Positions 1 through 7,165 of a DNA stretch of 64,000 bases are shown piece after piece (position 1 is the first letter of the stretch; each line of letters begins with the position of its first letter). Source of the DNA: an uncultured Prevotellaceae bacterium (GTDB taxonomy: Bacteria; Bacteroidota; Bacteroidia; Bacteroidales; Bacteroidaceae); contig CACYRS010000007.1 in the NCBI GenBank assembly GCA_902776935.1, positions 1 to 64,000 on the forward strand, given 5' to 3'. The translations under genes were made by a program, and so were the position numbers. The notes under the pieces are model-generated. The model was not told where the DNA came from, did no database searches, and worked only from the letters and a program-made list of their open reading frames with translations.

Positions 1-13
1 AAGGAGGCTTATC

Positions 14-118
14 ATGACGAAGAAGGAAACCCTCAAGTGGATCGTGCAGCTCGTAGCGAGCATCGCAACAGCAATTCTCACAGCCCTCGGAGCAACATCT
101 TGTATGGGCTTAATCTAA
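14..118 (+). CDS. smalltalk miniprotein (34 aa)
   Basis: A 34-residue frame starts with ATG 6 bases after a perfect AAGGAGG ribosome binding site at bases 1-7. It has a basic start (MTKKETLKW), one hydrophobic helix (about residues 9-25, VQLVASIATAILTALG) and ends in a Cys-containing tail (ATSCMGLI). This matches the Bacteroidetes smalltalk family of about 33 residues, which is usually found between an HU-like DNA-binding protein gene and an amidase gene. The neighbour to the left is outside the window. Its function is not known; the single membrane-like helix suggests a membrane-associated peptide. It is followed directly by a terminator, so it ends its transcription unit. Confidence 0.8.
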   Translation: MTKKETLKWIVQLVASIATAILTALGATSCMGLI

Positions 119-123
119 AGAAC

Positions 124-157
124 CCCGCTGGATCGGATGATTCAGCGGGATTTTCTT
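124..157 (+). terminator. Rho-independent terminator after smalltalk gene
   Basis: The arms CCCGCTG (124-130) and CAGCGGG (143-149) form a 7-bp stem. ATTTTCTT follows. It sits 6 bases after the stop codon of the miniprotein. Confidence 0.8.
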
Positions 158-164
158 GCATTTA

Positions 165-196
165 TTTGGTGATTAGCCTGTTTAGTAGTAACTTTG
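165..196 (+). promoter_or_regulatory. Bacteroidetes-type promoter for Nudix gene
   Basis: TTTG at 165-168, 20 bases, then TAACTTTG at 189-196 match the -33/-7 consensus TTTG-N20-TAnnTTTG. The start codon lies 24 bases downstream. Confidence 0.75.
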
Positions 197-220
197 CAGC
201 CAAATTAAAAACAATCAGCG

Positions 221-730
221 ATGAGAGATAATCTGCAAGAGATATTCCCTATAGTGGATGAAGAGGGAACAGTGGTGGGCAAGGCCACGAGGGGTGAGTG
301 TCACAGCGGTACCAAACTACTGCATCCGGTGGTGCATCTGCACGTGTTTAATGAGCAGGGCGAGGTGTATCTGCAGAAACGCCCGGAATGGAAAGACATA
401 CAGCCCGGAAAATGGGACACGGCCGTTGGCGGACATCTGGACTATGGCGAGACGCCCGAGGAGGCATTGCTACGCGAGGTGCGCGAGGAACTGGGCATCA
501 CCGACTTCAAGCCACAGAAGGTGGGCATGTATGTGTTTGAGAGTCAGCGCGAACGCGAACTGGTATATGTTAACCGCACGACATACAGCGGCACTATCCA
601 GCCCTCGAAGGATGAGCTCGACGGAGGACGGTTCTGGTCCATGCAGGAGATAAGAGATGCGATGGGCAAGAATATCCTCACGCCGAATTTCGAGAGCGAG
701 TTCAAGAGGTTCTTCCTCGAAAAAGACTGA
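221..730 (+). CDS. Nudix hydrolase, IPP-isomerase-like (YfcD group)
   Basis: A 169-residue Nudix hydrolase. The full Nudix box is visible at residues 71-93 (GHLDYGE, then REVREELGI), with the G, E, RE and EE residues that bind the catalytic metal. The rest (EIFPIVDEEGTVVG at the start and a WKDIQPGKWDTAVGGH block) resembles the isopentenyl-diphosphate isomerase-like subgroup. That likeness is by overall fold; members of this subgroup are generally Nudix hydrolases of unknown substrate, so I do not assign an isoprenoid role. It has its own promoter and converges on the alcohol dehydrogenase with an 8-base gap. The next ATG in another frame (258) is a shadow. Confidence 0.88.
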   Translation: MRDNLQEIFPIVDEEGTVVGKATRGECHSGTKLLHPVVHLHVFNEQGEVYLQKRPEWKDIQPGKWDTAVGGHLDYGETPEEALLREVREELGITDFKPQKVGMYVFESQRERELVYVNRTTYSGTIQPSKDELDGGRFWSMQEIRDAMGKNILTPNFESEFKRFFLEKD

Positions 731-738
731 GTGACAGA

Positions 739-1923
739 TTACTGATTAGCCAGGCGGTAGATCTGCGACATTGCGTCGGTATCGATCACCTCCATGGCTC
801 CTACGGTTATCTTTCCGTCGCGAGAGCATTTGCGAACAAGTTCTGAGATCTCAGCGTCGGTAGCCTTACGGCCGATGAGCTCGGGGATGCTGACGGGCAT
901 TCCGATGGCATGGAAGAATCGCTCTGTGGCCTCGATACCACGAAGGGCTGTGGCACGAGGGTCGGTGAAGTCGTTGGCTACGCCCATGACATTGACGGCA
1001 AACTGAGCAAAACGGCTGATATGACGATCGAGCACAAACCTGGCCCATGAGCCCCAGACAGCAGCGAGACCCGCTCCGTGGGTGACTCCGAAGAGACCGG
1101 AGAGCTCGTGCTCCAGACGATGGCTGGCGAAATCCTTCTCCGTGCCGCATTCCGTGAGGTCGTTGTGCGACAGCGAGCTGGCCCACATGATGGCAGCACG
1201 GTTACGGTAATCCTCAGGATTCTTAAGCACCTCGAACACGGCATCCTTGACAGTGCGCAGCAATGCCTCGCTGATGGCATCGGTGAGTGTGGCATCCTCG
1301 TATTTCGAGAAGTAGCGCTCCATGGTGTGCATCATGATGTCGGTGGCTCCGGCAGCCGTCTGATAAGGAGGAAGGGTATATGTGCGCTCGGGGTTCATGA
1401 TGGCAAACTTACAACGGCAGAGGTCGCTGTTGAAACCACGCTTGAGCATGCCCTCATCATTGGTTACGACACAGCTCGACGACATCTCTGAGCCGGCAGC
1501 GGGGATGGTAAGCATCACTCCGATGGGCAGACACGACTGAGGAACAGCCTTCCCGTCCCAGAAGTCCCACAGGTCACCATCATAGCCCACGCCGTAGCCG
1601 ATGGCCTTGCTGGAGTCGATGACAGAACCGCCGCCAACGGCAAGGATGAAATCGACACCCTCCTTACGGCAGAGCCCGATGCCCTCACGGACCTTCGACA
1701 ACAGAGGGTTGGGCACTACCCCACCCAACTCCACGAAGTCGATCTTCGCATCGCGGAGCATTGTCTCTACCTTGTCCAACAGTCCTGACTTACGGGCAGA
1801 ACCGCCACCATAATGTACTAACACCTTCTTACCGCCATACTGACGTATCAGCTGTGGCAAATGCTCCTCGGAGTTCTTTCCGAATACTACCCTCGTTGGG
1901 GCGTAGAAATTAAAATCCTTCAT
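739..1923 (-). CDS. iron-containing alcohol dehydrogenase (NADPH-dependent butanol dehydrogenase type)
   Basis: I place the start at 1923 (MKDFNFYAPTRVVFGK), giving 394 residues, the usual size of the BDH/YqhD branch of the iron alcohol dehydrogenases. The open frame continues upstream, but that part covers the promoter and tRNA-Ser and cannot be coding. The dinucleotide motif GGGSVIDSSK lies near residue 97. The metal ligands appear in order: Asp195 and His199 in AGATDIMMHT, then His in HRLEHELSG and in THGAGLA. It probably reduces short aldehydes in the cytoplasm during fermentation or detoxification. It has its own promoter. Confidence 0.9.
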   Translation of the reverse strand: MKDFNFYAPTRVVFGKNSEEHLPQLIRQYGGKKVLVHYGGGSARKSGLLDKVETMLRDAKIDFVELGGVVPNPLLSKVREGIGLCRKEGVDFILAVGGGSVIDSSKAIGYGVGYDGDLWDFWDGKAVPQSCLPIGVMLTIPAAGSEMSSSCVVTNDEGMLKRGFNSDLCRCKFAIMNPERTYTLPPYQTAAGATDIMMHTMERYFSKYEDATLTDAISEALLRTVKDAVFEVLKNPEDYRNRAAIMWASSLSHNDLTECGTEKDFASHRLEHELSGLFGVTHGAGLAAVWGSWARFVLDRHISRFAQFAVNVMGVANDFTDPRATALRGIEATERFFHAIGMPVSIPELIGRKATDAEISELVRKCSRDGKITVGAMEVIDTDAMSQIYRLANQ

Positions 1924-1959
1924 ATCGATTTGTTTTTTGACCGTTTTAATATTTTGCGG

Positions 1960-1990
1960 CAAAGATACAAAGAAATTCTGAGATAACAAA
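1960..1990 (-). promoter_or_regulatory. promoter of the alcohol dehydrogenase gene, overlapping the tRNA-Ser terminator
   Basis: On the minus strand TTTG (1990-1987), 19 bases, then TATCTTTG (1967-1960). The -33 box uses the T-run of the upstream tRNA terminator. Confidence 0.7.
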
Positions 1991-2019
1991 AAAAGAGTCC
2001 AACTAATGTTGAACTCTTT
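1986..2019 (-). terminator. terminator of tRNA-Ser
   Basis: On the minus strand AAAGAGTTCAAC pairs with GTTGGACTCTTT (11 pairs, one mismatch, loop ATTA), followed by a seven-base T-run. It starts right after the 3' end of tRNA-Ser. Confidence 0.85.
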
Positions 2020-2020
2020 G

Positions 2021-2105
2021 CGGAGAGAGAGGGATTCGAACCCCCGGTACCTCTCGGTACGGTAGTTTTCAAGACTACTGTAATCGACCACTCTACCATC
2101 TCTCC
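2021..2105 (-). tRNA. tRNA-Ser (anticodon UGA)
   Basis: Minus strand, 85 bases. The acceptor arms are GGAGAGA and TCTCTCC, with discriminator G. The anticodon loop is CTTGAAA with anticodon TGA. A long variable arm (TACCGAGAGGTA) is typical of serine tRNA, and the T arm GGGGGTTCGAATCCC is complete. CCA is not encoded. Confidence 0.95.
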
Positions 2106-2165
2106 AGAAATGACGTCTTACCGCAACTTTTTTTGTTTTACGCCCATATTATCACATAATTTTAG

Positions 2166-2173
2166 TACCTTTG
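2166..2173 (+). promoter_or_regulatory. -7 box immediately in front of mutS2
   Basis: TACCTTTG matches TAnnTTTG and ends only 5 bases before the mutS2 start codon, so the transcript should be leaderless or nearly so. No clear -33 TTTG is seen at the expected distance. Confidence 0.65.
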
Positions 2174-2178
2174 CACCC

Positions 2179-4776
2179 ATGATTTACCCCAACAACTTCG
2201 AACAAAAGATCGGGTTTGACGAGATTCGCAGTCTGCTGAGAGAACGCTGTCTGAGCACACTGGGCAAGGAAAAGGTTGACGAGATAGCCTTCTCCACCGA
2301 TGTCAGTGTGGTCAACGAGTGGATCGCGCAGGTACGTGAGTTCCGCAGACTGCAAGAGGAGGCCGACGACTTCCCAATGCAGTATTTCTTCGACGTGCGA
2401 GAGAGCATCCGCCGCATACGCCTGGAGAACACCCATCTGGAGGAAAACGAAGTGTGGGACCTCAGACGCTCGTTGCAGACGATAGCGGATATCGTGAAAT
2501 ATCTCGAGCGCGGTGCCGAGGAGACAGCCAGCGGAGAGCTGCGCTACCCCTACCCCGCCCTGCACAGGATGACGGACGACGTGATGACCTTCCCCGCGAT
2601 GATACGTCGCATAGACTCTATCCTCGACAAGTTCGGAAAGATAAAGGACTCCGCCTCGATGACCCTCGCCGGTATACGCAACGACCTGTCGAAGATGGAA
2701 GGCTCTATCTCACGTACATTATATACTATACTGCACGCGGCACAGAAAGACGGACTGGTGGACAAAGACGTAACACCAGCAGTACGCGACGGACGACTGG
2801 TAATACCGGTATCTCCCGGTGTGAAACGCAGGATTAACGGTATCGTACATGATGAGTCGGCAACGGGAAAGACCGTGTTTATCGAACCGGCTGAAGTGGT
2901 CGAGGCCAACAACAAGGTAAGGGAACTCGAGGCAGCCGAACGACGGGAGGTGATAAGAATACTCACCGTGTTTACCGACGAGGTGCGCCCTCATGTCAGC
3001 GAGATACTCAACTCATACGAATTCCTCGCACAGATAGACCTCATACACGCGAAGACTGAGCTGGCCAGAATAACAAAGGCCTTTGAGCCGGAAGTGAAAG
3101 CCGAGCCTCAGCTGGACTGGATTCAGGCCATCCACCCGCTGCTGCAGCTATCGCTGGAGAAACAGGGGAAGAAGGTGGTGCCGCTGGATATCATGTTGAG
3201 AAATTCCAGAAACGGGAACAAAAACGAAGGAAGACTGCTGATAATATCCGGTCCGAATGCGGGAGGAAAGTCGGTATGCCTGAAGACGGTGGGACTGCTA
3301 CAGTATATGCTTCAATGCGGACTGTCGGTACCTCTTGGCGAACGCTCTACGACGGGAATGTTTGAAAACATCATGATAGATATCGGCGATGAGCAGAGCA
3401 TAGAGAACGACCTCTCTACTTACTCCAGTCATCTGCTGAACATGAAAAACATGATGAAGCAGGCTAACGCGCGTACCATATTATTAATAGATGAGTTCGG
3501 AGGCGGTACGGAACCTACCATCGGAGGAGCCATTGCAGAGGCCGTGCTGAAACAGCTGTGGAAGAAACAGACCTTCGGTGTGATCACCACCCACTACCAG
3601 AACCTGAAGCACTTTGCCGAAGACCATGAGGGAGTGGTGAACGGAGCGATGCTCTACGACCGTAACCAGATGCAGGCACTCTTCCAACTGAGCATCGGAC
3701 AGCCGGGATCGAGCTTCGCCATCGAGATAGCACGTAAGACAGGACTCCCTGAGGAGGTCATCAACGATGCATCGGAGATTGTAGGCTCGGAGTATATCCA
3801 GAGCGACAAGTACCTGCAGGATATCGTACGCGACAAGAGGTACTGGGAAGGAAAGCGTCAGACGATTCACCAGCATGAGAAATCGCTGGAGCACAAGATA
3901 ACACGCTACGAAGACGAGCTCTCCGAGATAGAGCGGCAGCGTAAGGAGATACTCCGCAAGGCTAAGGAAGAGGCGGAGGAACTGTTGCGCGAGAGTAACA
4001 AGAAGATTGAGAACGCCATCAAGGAGATACGTGAGGCTCAGGCTGAGAAGGAACGTACACGCATCGCACGCGAGGAACTCAAGACCTTCAGCGAGGAGAT
4101 AGCTGATATCGACACACGCGACAACGACGAGGCTATAGCTCGTAAGATCCGTCAGCTCCAGGAACGTAAGGAGCGTCGCGAAAAACGGAAGGCCGAGAAA
4201 CTATCGAAGAAGGAGAATGGAGAAAAGACGAATGAGAACACCACAGCGGAAGCACGCTCTAAACTCTCCACTCTAAACTCTCAACTAAAAGTCGGCGATA
4301 CAGTACGTATCAAGGGACTCACTACCATCGGAAAGGTGGAGAGCATCGACGGCAAGATGGCTACGGTGATCTTCGGCGATATGAGGACGAAGATGAGAGC
4401 CGAACGCCTGGAACATGCCGAAGAGAGCAAACAGCAGATATCAAAACAGGAAGAGAGAAACACGAATATCGTCGGAGCCTACGGAAATGCATCGAAGGAT
4501 ACCCGCAATGTCATCGACAACCGTAAGCTGAACTTCAAACAAGATATCGATGTCAGAGGAATGAGAGGCGATGAAGCCATCAACGCTGTGACATATTTCA
4601 TCGATGATGCAATACTCGTCGGGGTGTCAAGAGTACGCATTCTTCACGGTACAGGAACAGGTATACTGAGACAGCTCATACGCCAGTATCTTGCCACCAT
4701 TCCCAACGTGTCGCACTTCCGTGATGAACACGTTCAGTTCGGCGGTGCAGGCATCACAGTGGTTGACCTCGACTAA
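2179..4776 (+). CDS. mutS2: endonuclease MutS2 / ribosome rescue factor family
   Basis: 865 residues from the start MIYPNNFEQKIGF. The upstream in-frame extension to 2110 covers the promoter and is rejected. Order: N-terminal core and clamp, Walker A (GPNAGGKS, about residue 358), Walker B (LLIDEFGGGTEP, about 434), a long charged coiled coil (about 557-690), a KOW-like segment (VGDTVRIKG), and a C-terminal Smr nuclease domain (DVRG near 790, HGTGTGILR). MutS2 is a homodimeric ATPase linked to suppression of recombination and, in some bacteria, to rescue of collided ribosomes; which applies here cannot be told. The linker carries a short repeat-encoded insert (see 4257-4282). It has its own promoter. 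Confidence 0.95.
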   Translation: MIYPNNFEQKIGFDEIRSLLRERCLSTLGKEKVDEIAFSTDVSVVNEWIAQVREFRRLQEEADDFPMQYFFDVRESIRRIRLENTHLEENEVWDLRRSLQTIADIVKYLERGAEETASGELRYPYPALHRMTDDVMTFPAMIRRIDSILDKFGKIKDSASMTLAGIRNDLSKMEGSISRTLYTILHAAQKDGLVDKDVTPAVRDGRLVIPVSPGVKRRINGIVHDESATGKTVFIEPAEVVEANNKVRELEAAERREVIRILTVFTDEVRPHVSEILNSYEFLAQIDLIHAKTELARITKAFEPEVKAEPQLDWIQAIHPLLQLSLEKQGKKVVPLDIMLRNSRNGNKNEGRLLIISGPNAGGKSVCLKTVGLLQYMLQCGLSVPLGERSTTGMFENIMIDIGDEQSIENDLSTYSSHLLNMKNMMKQANARTILLIDEFGGGTEPTIGGAIAEAVLKQLWKKQTFGVITTHYQNLKHFAEDHEGVVNGAMLYDRNQMQALFQLSIGQPGSSFAIEIARKTGLPEEVINDASEIVGSEYIQSDKYLQDIVRDKRYWEGKRQTIHQHEKSLEHKITRYEDELSEIERQRKEILRKAKEEAEELLRESNKKIENAIKEIREAQAEKERTRIAREELKTFSEEIADIDTRDNDEAIARKIRQLQERKERREKRKAEKLSKKENGEKTNENTTAEARSKLSTLNSQLKVGDTVRIKGLTTIGKVESIDGKMATVIFGDMRTKMRAERLEHAEESKQQISKQEERNTNIVGAYGNASKDTRNVIDNRKLNFKQDIDVRGMRGDEAINAVTYFIDDAILVGVSRVRILHGTGTGILRQLIRQYLATIPNVSHFRDEHVQFGGAGITVVDLD
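4257..4282 (+). repeat. CTCTAAACTCTC direct repeat inside mutS2
   Basis: Two 12-base copies (4257-4268 and 4271-4282) separated by 2 bases encode the S-K-L-S-T-L-N-S-Q-L stretch of the linker between the coiled coil and the KOW-like segment. The base composition is unlike the surrounding gene. Confidence 0.6.
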
Positions 4777-4860
4777 TACCAGAAATGCTTGACATACATC
4801 ATGTGTGCGTGCACAAATTTTGCCAATTTATACACAAAAGCCTTAAAAAACCTTAAAACA

Positions 4861-4892
4861 TTTGGCTAACTTATTGATAATCTATAATTTTG
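4861..4892 (+). promoter_or_regulatory. promoter of the lytic transglycosylase gene
   Basis: TTTG at 4861-4864, 20 bases, TAATTTTG at 4885-4892: a full match to the Bacteroidetes consensus. The start codon is about 95 bases downstream, leaving a long leader. Confidence 0.8.
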
Positions 4893-4987
4893 CCACCAGA
4901 AACGACGCGAAGTCGCTCTTTTTGAAGAGAAAATCTAAAGGATAACGCGGTTTCTCGCGAAGAGATATCCGCCTAAAGTATAGAGTT
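4893..4987 (+). other. structured 5' leader with three consecutive hairpins
   Basis: Three stems can be drawn: CGAC/GTCG (4903-4906 with 4912-4915), CTCTT/AAGAG (4916-4920 with 4925-4929), and a nested GGATA/TATCC (4940-4944 with 4966-4970) enclosing CGCG/CGCG (4946-4949 with 4956-4959). The start codon follows 17 bases later. No known riboswitch class is recognised. Confidence 0.45.
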
Positions 4988-5425
4988 ATGATTCAAATTA
5001 TTAAAAAGGCAGTTTTGAGCCTGATTGCTCTTACTATCGTACTGACAGCAGTCGCTGCAGGCAACACCAAGAGCACCAAGAAATCAGGTTTCGACTGGAA
5101 TCCAGTGATGGATGCAATTATTGAAGTGGAGAGCGAAGGAAATCCCAAGGCCGTGAGTGGTAACTCAGTAGGCGCGATGCAGATTACTCCGATACTCGTA
5201 AAGGATTGCAATCAGATTCTAAAGAAGCAGAAGAGTAAGAAGCAATACACAATGGCAGACCGCTACAGTGTATCAAAATCGAAGGAGATGTTCCTTATTA
5301 TCCAAAAGTACTACAACCCCGAGAACAACATTGAGAAAGCTATTCGAATGTGGAACGGAGGTATCAAGTACAGCATCAGGGCAACAAACAGGTACTACAA
5401 GAAAGTATTAGCTCAGATGAAATAA
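4988..5425 (+). CDS. small exported lytic transglycosylase (SLT fold)
   Basis: 145 residues. A signal peptide (basic start, hydrophobic residues 8-23, AVAAG cleavage region) leads into a short soluble-lytic-transglycosylase domain. The motif E-S-E-G-N-P-K-A...G-A-M-Q-I-T-P at about 48-68 is the SLT signature, with Glu48 as the expected catalytic acid. WNGG near the end is the family's substrate-groove motif. It should cleave the glycan strands of peptidoglycan in the periplasm. It is near the minimum length for the fold, with no LysM or other wall-binding domain. It is transcribed alone, with a long structured leader and a strong terminator. Confidence 0.85.
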   Translation: MIQIIKKAVLSLIALTIVLTAVAAGNTKSTKKSGFDWNPVMDAIIEVESEGNPKAVSGNSVGAMQITPILVKDCNQILKKQKSKKQYTMADRYSVSKSKEMFLIIQKYYNPENNIEKAIRMWNGGIKYSIRATNRYYKKVLAQMK

Positions 5426-5440
5426 AGGATCCCTGATAAA

Positions 5441-5478
5441 AAGAAAGCGCGAATCAATTGATTCGCGCTTCTTTTTTT
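5441..5478. terminator. bidirectional terminator
   Basis: A perfect palindrome, AAGCGCGAATC-AATT-GATTCGCGCTT (5445-5470), is flanked by an A-rich side and CTTTTTTT. It serves the transglycosylase gene (plus) and tRNA-Met (minus). Confidence 0.9.
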
Positions 5479-5484
5479 GTTTAG

Positions 5485-5557
5485 TTGCGGAGGCAGGATT
5501 CGAACGTGCGACCTCCAGGTTATGAGCCTGGCGAGCTACCAACTGCTCCACTCCGCG
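5485..5557 (-). tRNA. initiator tRNA-fMet (anticodon CAU)
   Basis: Minus strand, 73 bases. The acceptor is CGCGGAG/CTCCGC followed by A, so position 1 is C facing A72. That unpaired C1 x A72 is the hallmark of the bacterial initiator tRNA. The anticodon loop is CTCATAA. The anticodon stem is CCAGG/CCTGG, giving two G-C pairs next to the loop and then an A-U pair instead of the usual third G-C. CCA is not encoded. Confidence 0.88.
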
Positions 5558-5661
5558 ATGTTATTTTTCTTAAGCGGGTACTAAGATTTTTTGAATTACA
5601 CAAATATTTATGCGATTATTTTTAAAAAACATCATTTTTCTACTTTTTCATGGCTTTTTTC

Positions 5662-5692
5662 TTGCATATTTCAGGGGAAATGTGTAATTTTG
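5662..5692 (+). promoter_or_regulatory. promoter of the TetR-family gene
   Basis: TTG at 5662-5664, 20 bases, TAATTTTG at 5685-5692. The start codon is about 50 bases downstream. Confidence 0.7.
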
Positions 5693-5715
5693 CACATTGA
5701 ATTCACTGTGTGCAA
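5690..5715 (+). promoter_or_regulatory. candidate operator: inverted repeat over the TetR promoter start
   Basis: TTGCACA (5690-5696) and TGTGCAA (5709-5715) form a perfect 7-base inverted repeat with a 12-base spacer that itself contains the palindrome TGAATTCA. It overlaps the -7 box and the expected start site, the usual place for an autorepressor. Confidence 0.5.
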
Positions 5716-5741
5716 TATTATAAAGCATAGGAGGAAAAGAG

Positions 5742-6335
5742 ATGTCTATATCAAAGACAAGACAAAAACTCGTTGACGTGGCACGCCAGTTGTTTGCCAA
5801 AAACGGACTGGAGAACACCACGATGAATGATATCGCCCAGCAATCGGGTAAAGGTCGCCGTACACTTTATACCTATTTTAAATCAAAAGAAGAGATTTAC
5901 TACGCTGTTATCGAAGGGGAGCTTGAGCGACTCAGCGACAAGCTCGACGAGGTGGCTGCACGCAGAATCAGGCCTCAGGACAAGGTCATCGAACTCATCT
6001 ATACCCATCTGAGCATGATTCGTGAGACGGTAGTACGTAACGGAAACCTACGTGCAGAGTTCTTCCGTAACATCTGGATGGTGGAGAAAGTGCGCAAACG
6101 CTTCGACGATGCTGAGATAGAGCTCTTCCGTAAGGTTTATGCCGAAGGCAAGGCCGACGGAGAATTTGATATCGACAACATCGACCTTGTGGCCGACATC
6201 ACCCACTACTGTGTGAAGGGTCTAGAGGTGCCGTATATACGCGGACATATCGCTCACGGCATGAAGGAGGAAGACACCAAGCCTCAGGTGGCAAAGGTGG
6301 TGTATGGTGCGCTGGGAAAGATGCAGAGACGGTAG
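5742..6335 (+). CDS. TetR/AcrR family transcriptional regulator
   Basis: 197 residues. The N-terminal TetR helix-turn-helix is clear (TRQKLVDVARQLFAKNGLE, then TTMNDIAQQSGKGRRTLYTYF at about residues 26-46), followed by an all-helical ligand domain without recognisable ligand signature. AGGAGG stands 8 bases before the ATG. The next gene is fabG, in the same direction, 67 bases away. A role in setting fatty-acid synthesis or membrane composition is therefore a reasonable inference, but only from context. A candidate operator at 5690-5715 suggests autoregulation. Confidence 0.88.
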   Translation: MSISKTRQKLVDVARQLFAKNGLENTTMNDIAQQSGKGRRTLYTYFKSKEEIYYAVIEGELERLSDKLDEVAARRIRPQDKVIELIYTHLSMIRETVVRNGNLRAEFFRNIWMVEKVRKRFDDAEIELFRKVYAEGKADGEFDIDNIDLVADITHYCVKGLEVPYIRGHIAHGMKEEDTKPQVAKVVYGALGKMQRR

Positions 6336-6402
6336 TCAAATAATAAATAAAAAATATAAAATAAGAAATACAATATATCAAACGATAAACATTTAAGAAA
6401 TT

Positions 6403-7140
6403 ATGGGATTATTAGAAGGTAAAACAGCGCTGATTACAGGTGCTGCACGCGGTATCGGAAAGGCTATCGCACTGAAGTTCGCCGCTGAGGGCGCAAACAT
6501 CGCATTCACAGACCTCGAGGTCAACGAGGAGACAGAGAAGGAAATAGCCGCTCTGGGAGTAAAGGCAAAGAGCTATGCATCAAACGCAGCTGACTTCGCT
6601 CAGACAGAAGAGGTGGTAAAGGCTGTAAAGGAGGAGTTCGGTGCTATCGATATCCTCGTCAACAATGCCGGTATCACAAAGGACGGTCTGATGCTCCGTA
6701 TGACAGAGCAGCAGTGGGATGCCGTTATCGCAGTAAACCTGAAGTCGGCCTTCAACTTCATCCACGCCTGTGTACCTGTAATGATGCGTCAGCGTGGTGG
6801 TTCTATCATCAACATGGCTTCTGTAGTAGGTGTTCACGGTAACGCAGGACAGGCAAACTACGCCGCTTCTAAGGCCGGTCTTATCGCTCTTGCAAAGAGT
6901 ATCGGTCAGGAGATGGGTCCGAAGGGTATCCGTGCCAACGCCATAGCTCCAGGATTCATCGAGACAGCTATGACAGCAGCCCTGCCTGAGGAGGTGCGCA
7001 ACGAGTGGAAGCAGAAGATTCCTCTCCGTCGCGGCGGTCAGGTAGAGGATATCGCGAATGTGGCTACCTTCCTGGCATCAGACATGTCAAGCTATGTTAG
7101 CGGACAGGTGATTCAGGTTGACGGCGGAATGAATATGTAA
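6403..7140 (+). CDS. fabG: 3-oxoacyl-[acyl-carrier-protein] reductase FabG
   Basis: 245 residues, the standard length for FabG. The Rossmann motif GAARGIGKA lies at residues 12-20, NNAGITKDG near 88, catalytic Ser in INMASVVG, and the Tyr-Lys pair in NYAASKAG near 151-155. The end (YVSGQVIQVDGGMNM) is typical of FabG. It reduces 3-oxoacyl-ACP with NADPH in the elongation cycle of fatty acid synthesis. It follows the TetR gene after an AT-rich 67-base spacer in which I find no convincing promoter, so co-transcription is possible. Confidence 0.93.
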   Translation: MGLLEGKTALITGAARGIGKAIALKFAAEGANIAFTDLEVNEETEKEIAALGVKAKSYASNAADFAQTEEVVKAVKEEFGAIDILVNNAGITKDGLMLRMTEQQWDAVIAVNLKSAFNFIHACVPVMMRQRGGSIINMASVVGVHGNAGQANYAASKAGLIALAKSIGQEMGPKGIRANAIAPGFIETAMTAALPEEVRNEWKQKIPLRRGGQVEDIANVATFLASDMSSYVSGQVIQVDGGMNM

Positions 7141-7141
7141 A

Positions 7142-7163
7142 GGTAAAAAGGTAAAAAGGTAAT
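7142..7163 (+). repeat. GGTAAAAA short tandem repeat in the fabG to rluA gap
   Basis: The 25-base gap between the two genes is almost entirely a tandem of GGTAAAAA units. It resembles the purine-rich tract at 17642-17675. Confidence 0.5.
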
Positions 7164-7165
7164 AT

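Noticed and set aside
1924-2091. N-terminal extension of the alcohol dehydrogenase
   Set aside because: The extension would cover tRNA-Ser, its terminator and the gene's own promoter; the family starts at MKDFNFYAPT.
5591-5776. 61-codon frame upstream of and overlapping the TetR gene
   Set aside because: It spans the promoter and operator-like repeat, and lacks a ribosome binding site.
7142-7163. CRISPR-like or satellite repeat
   Set aside because: Units are only 8 bases with no spacers and no cas genes are present in the window.
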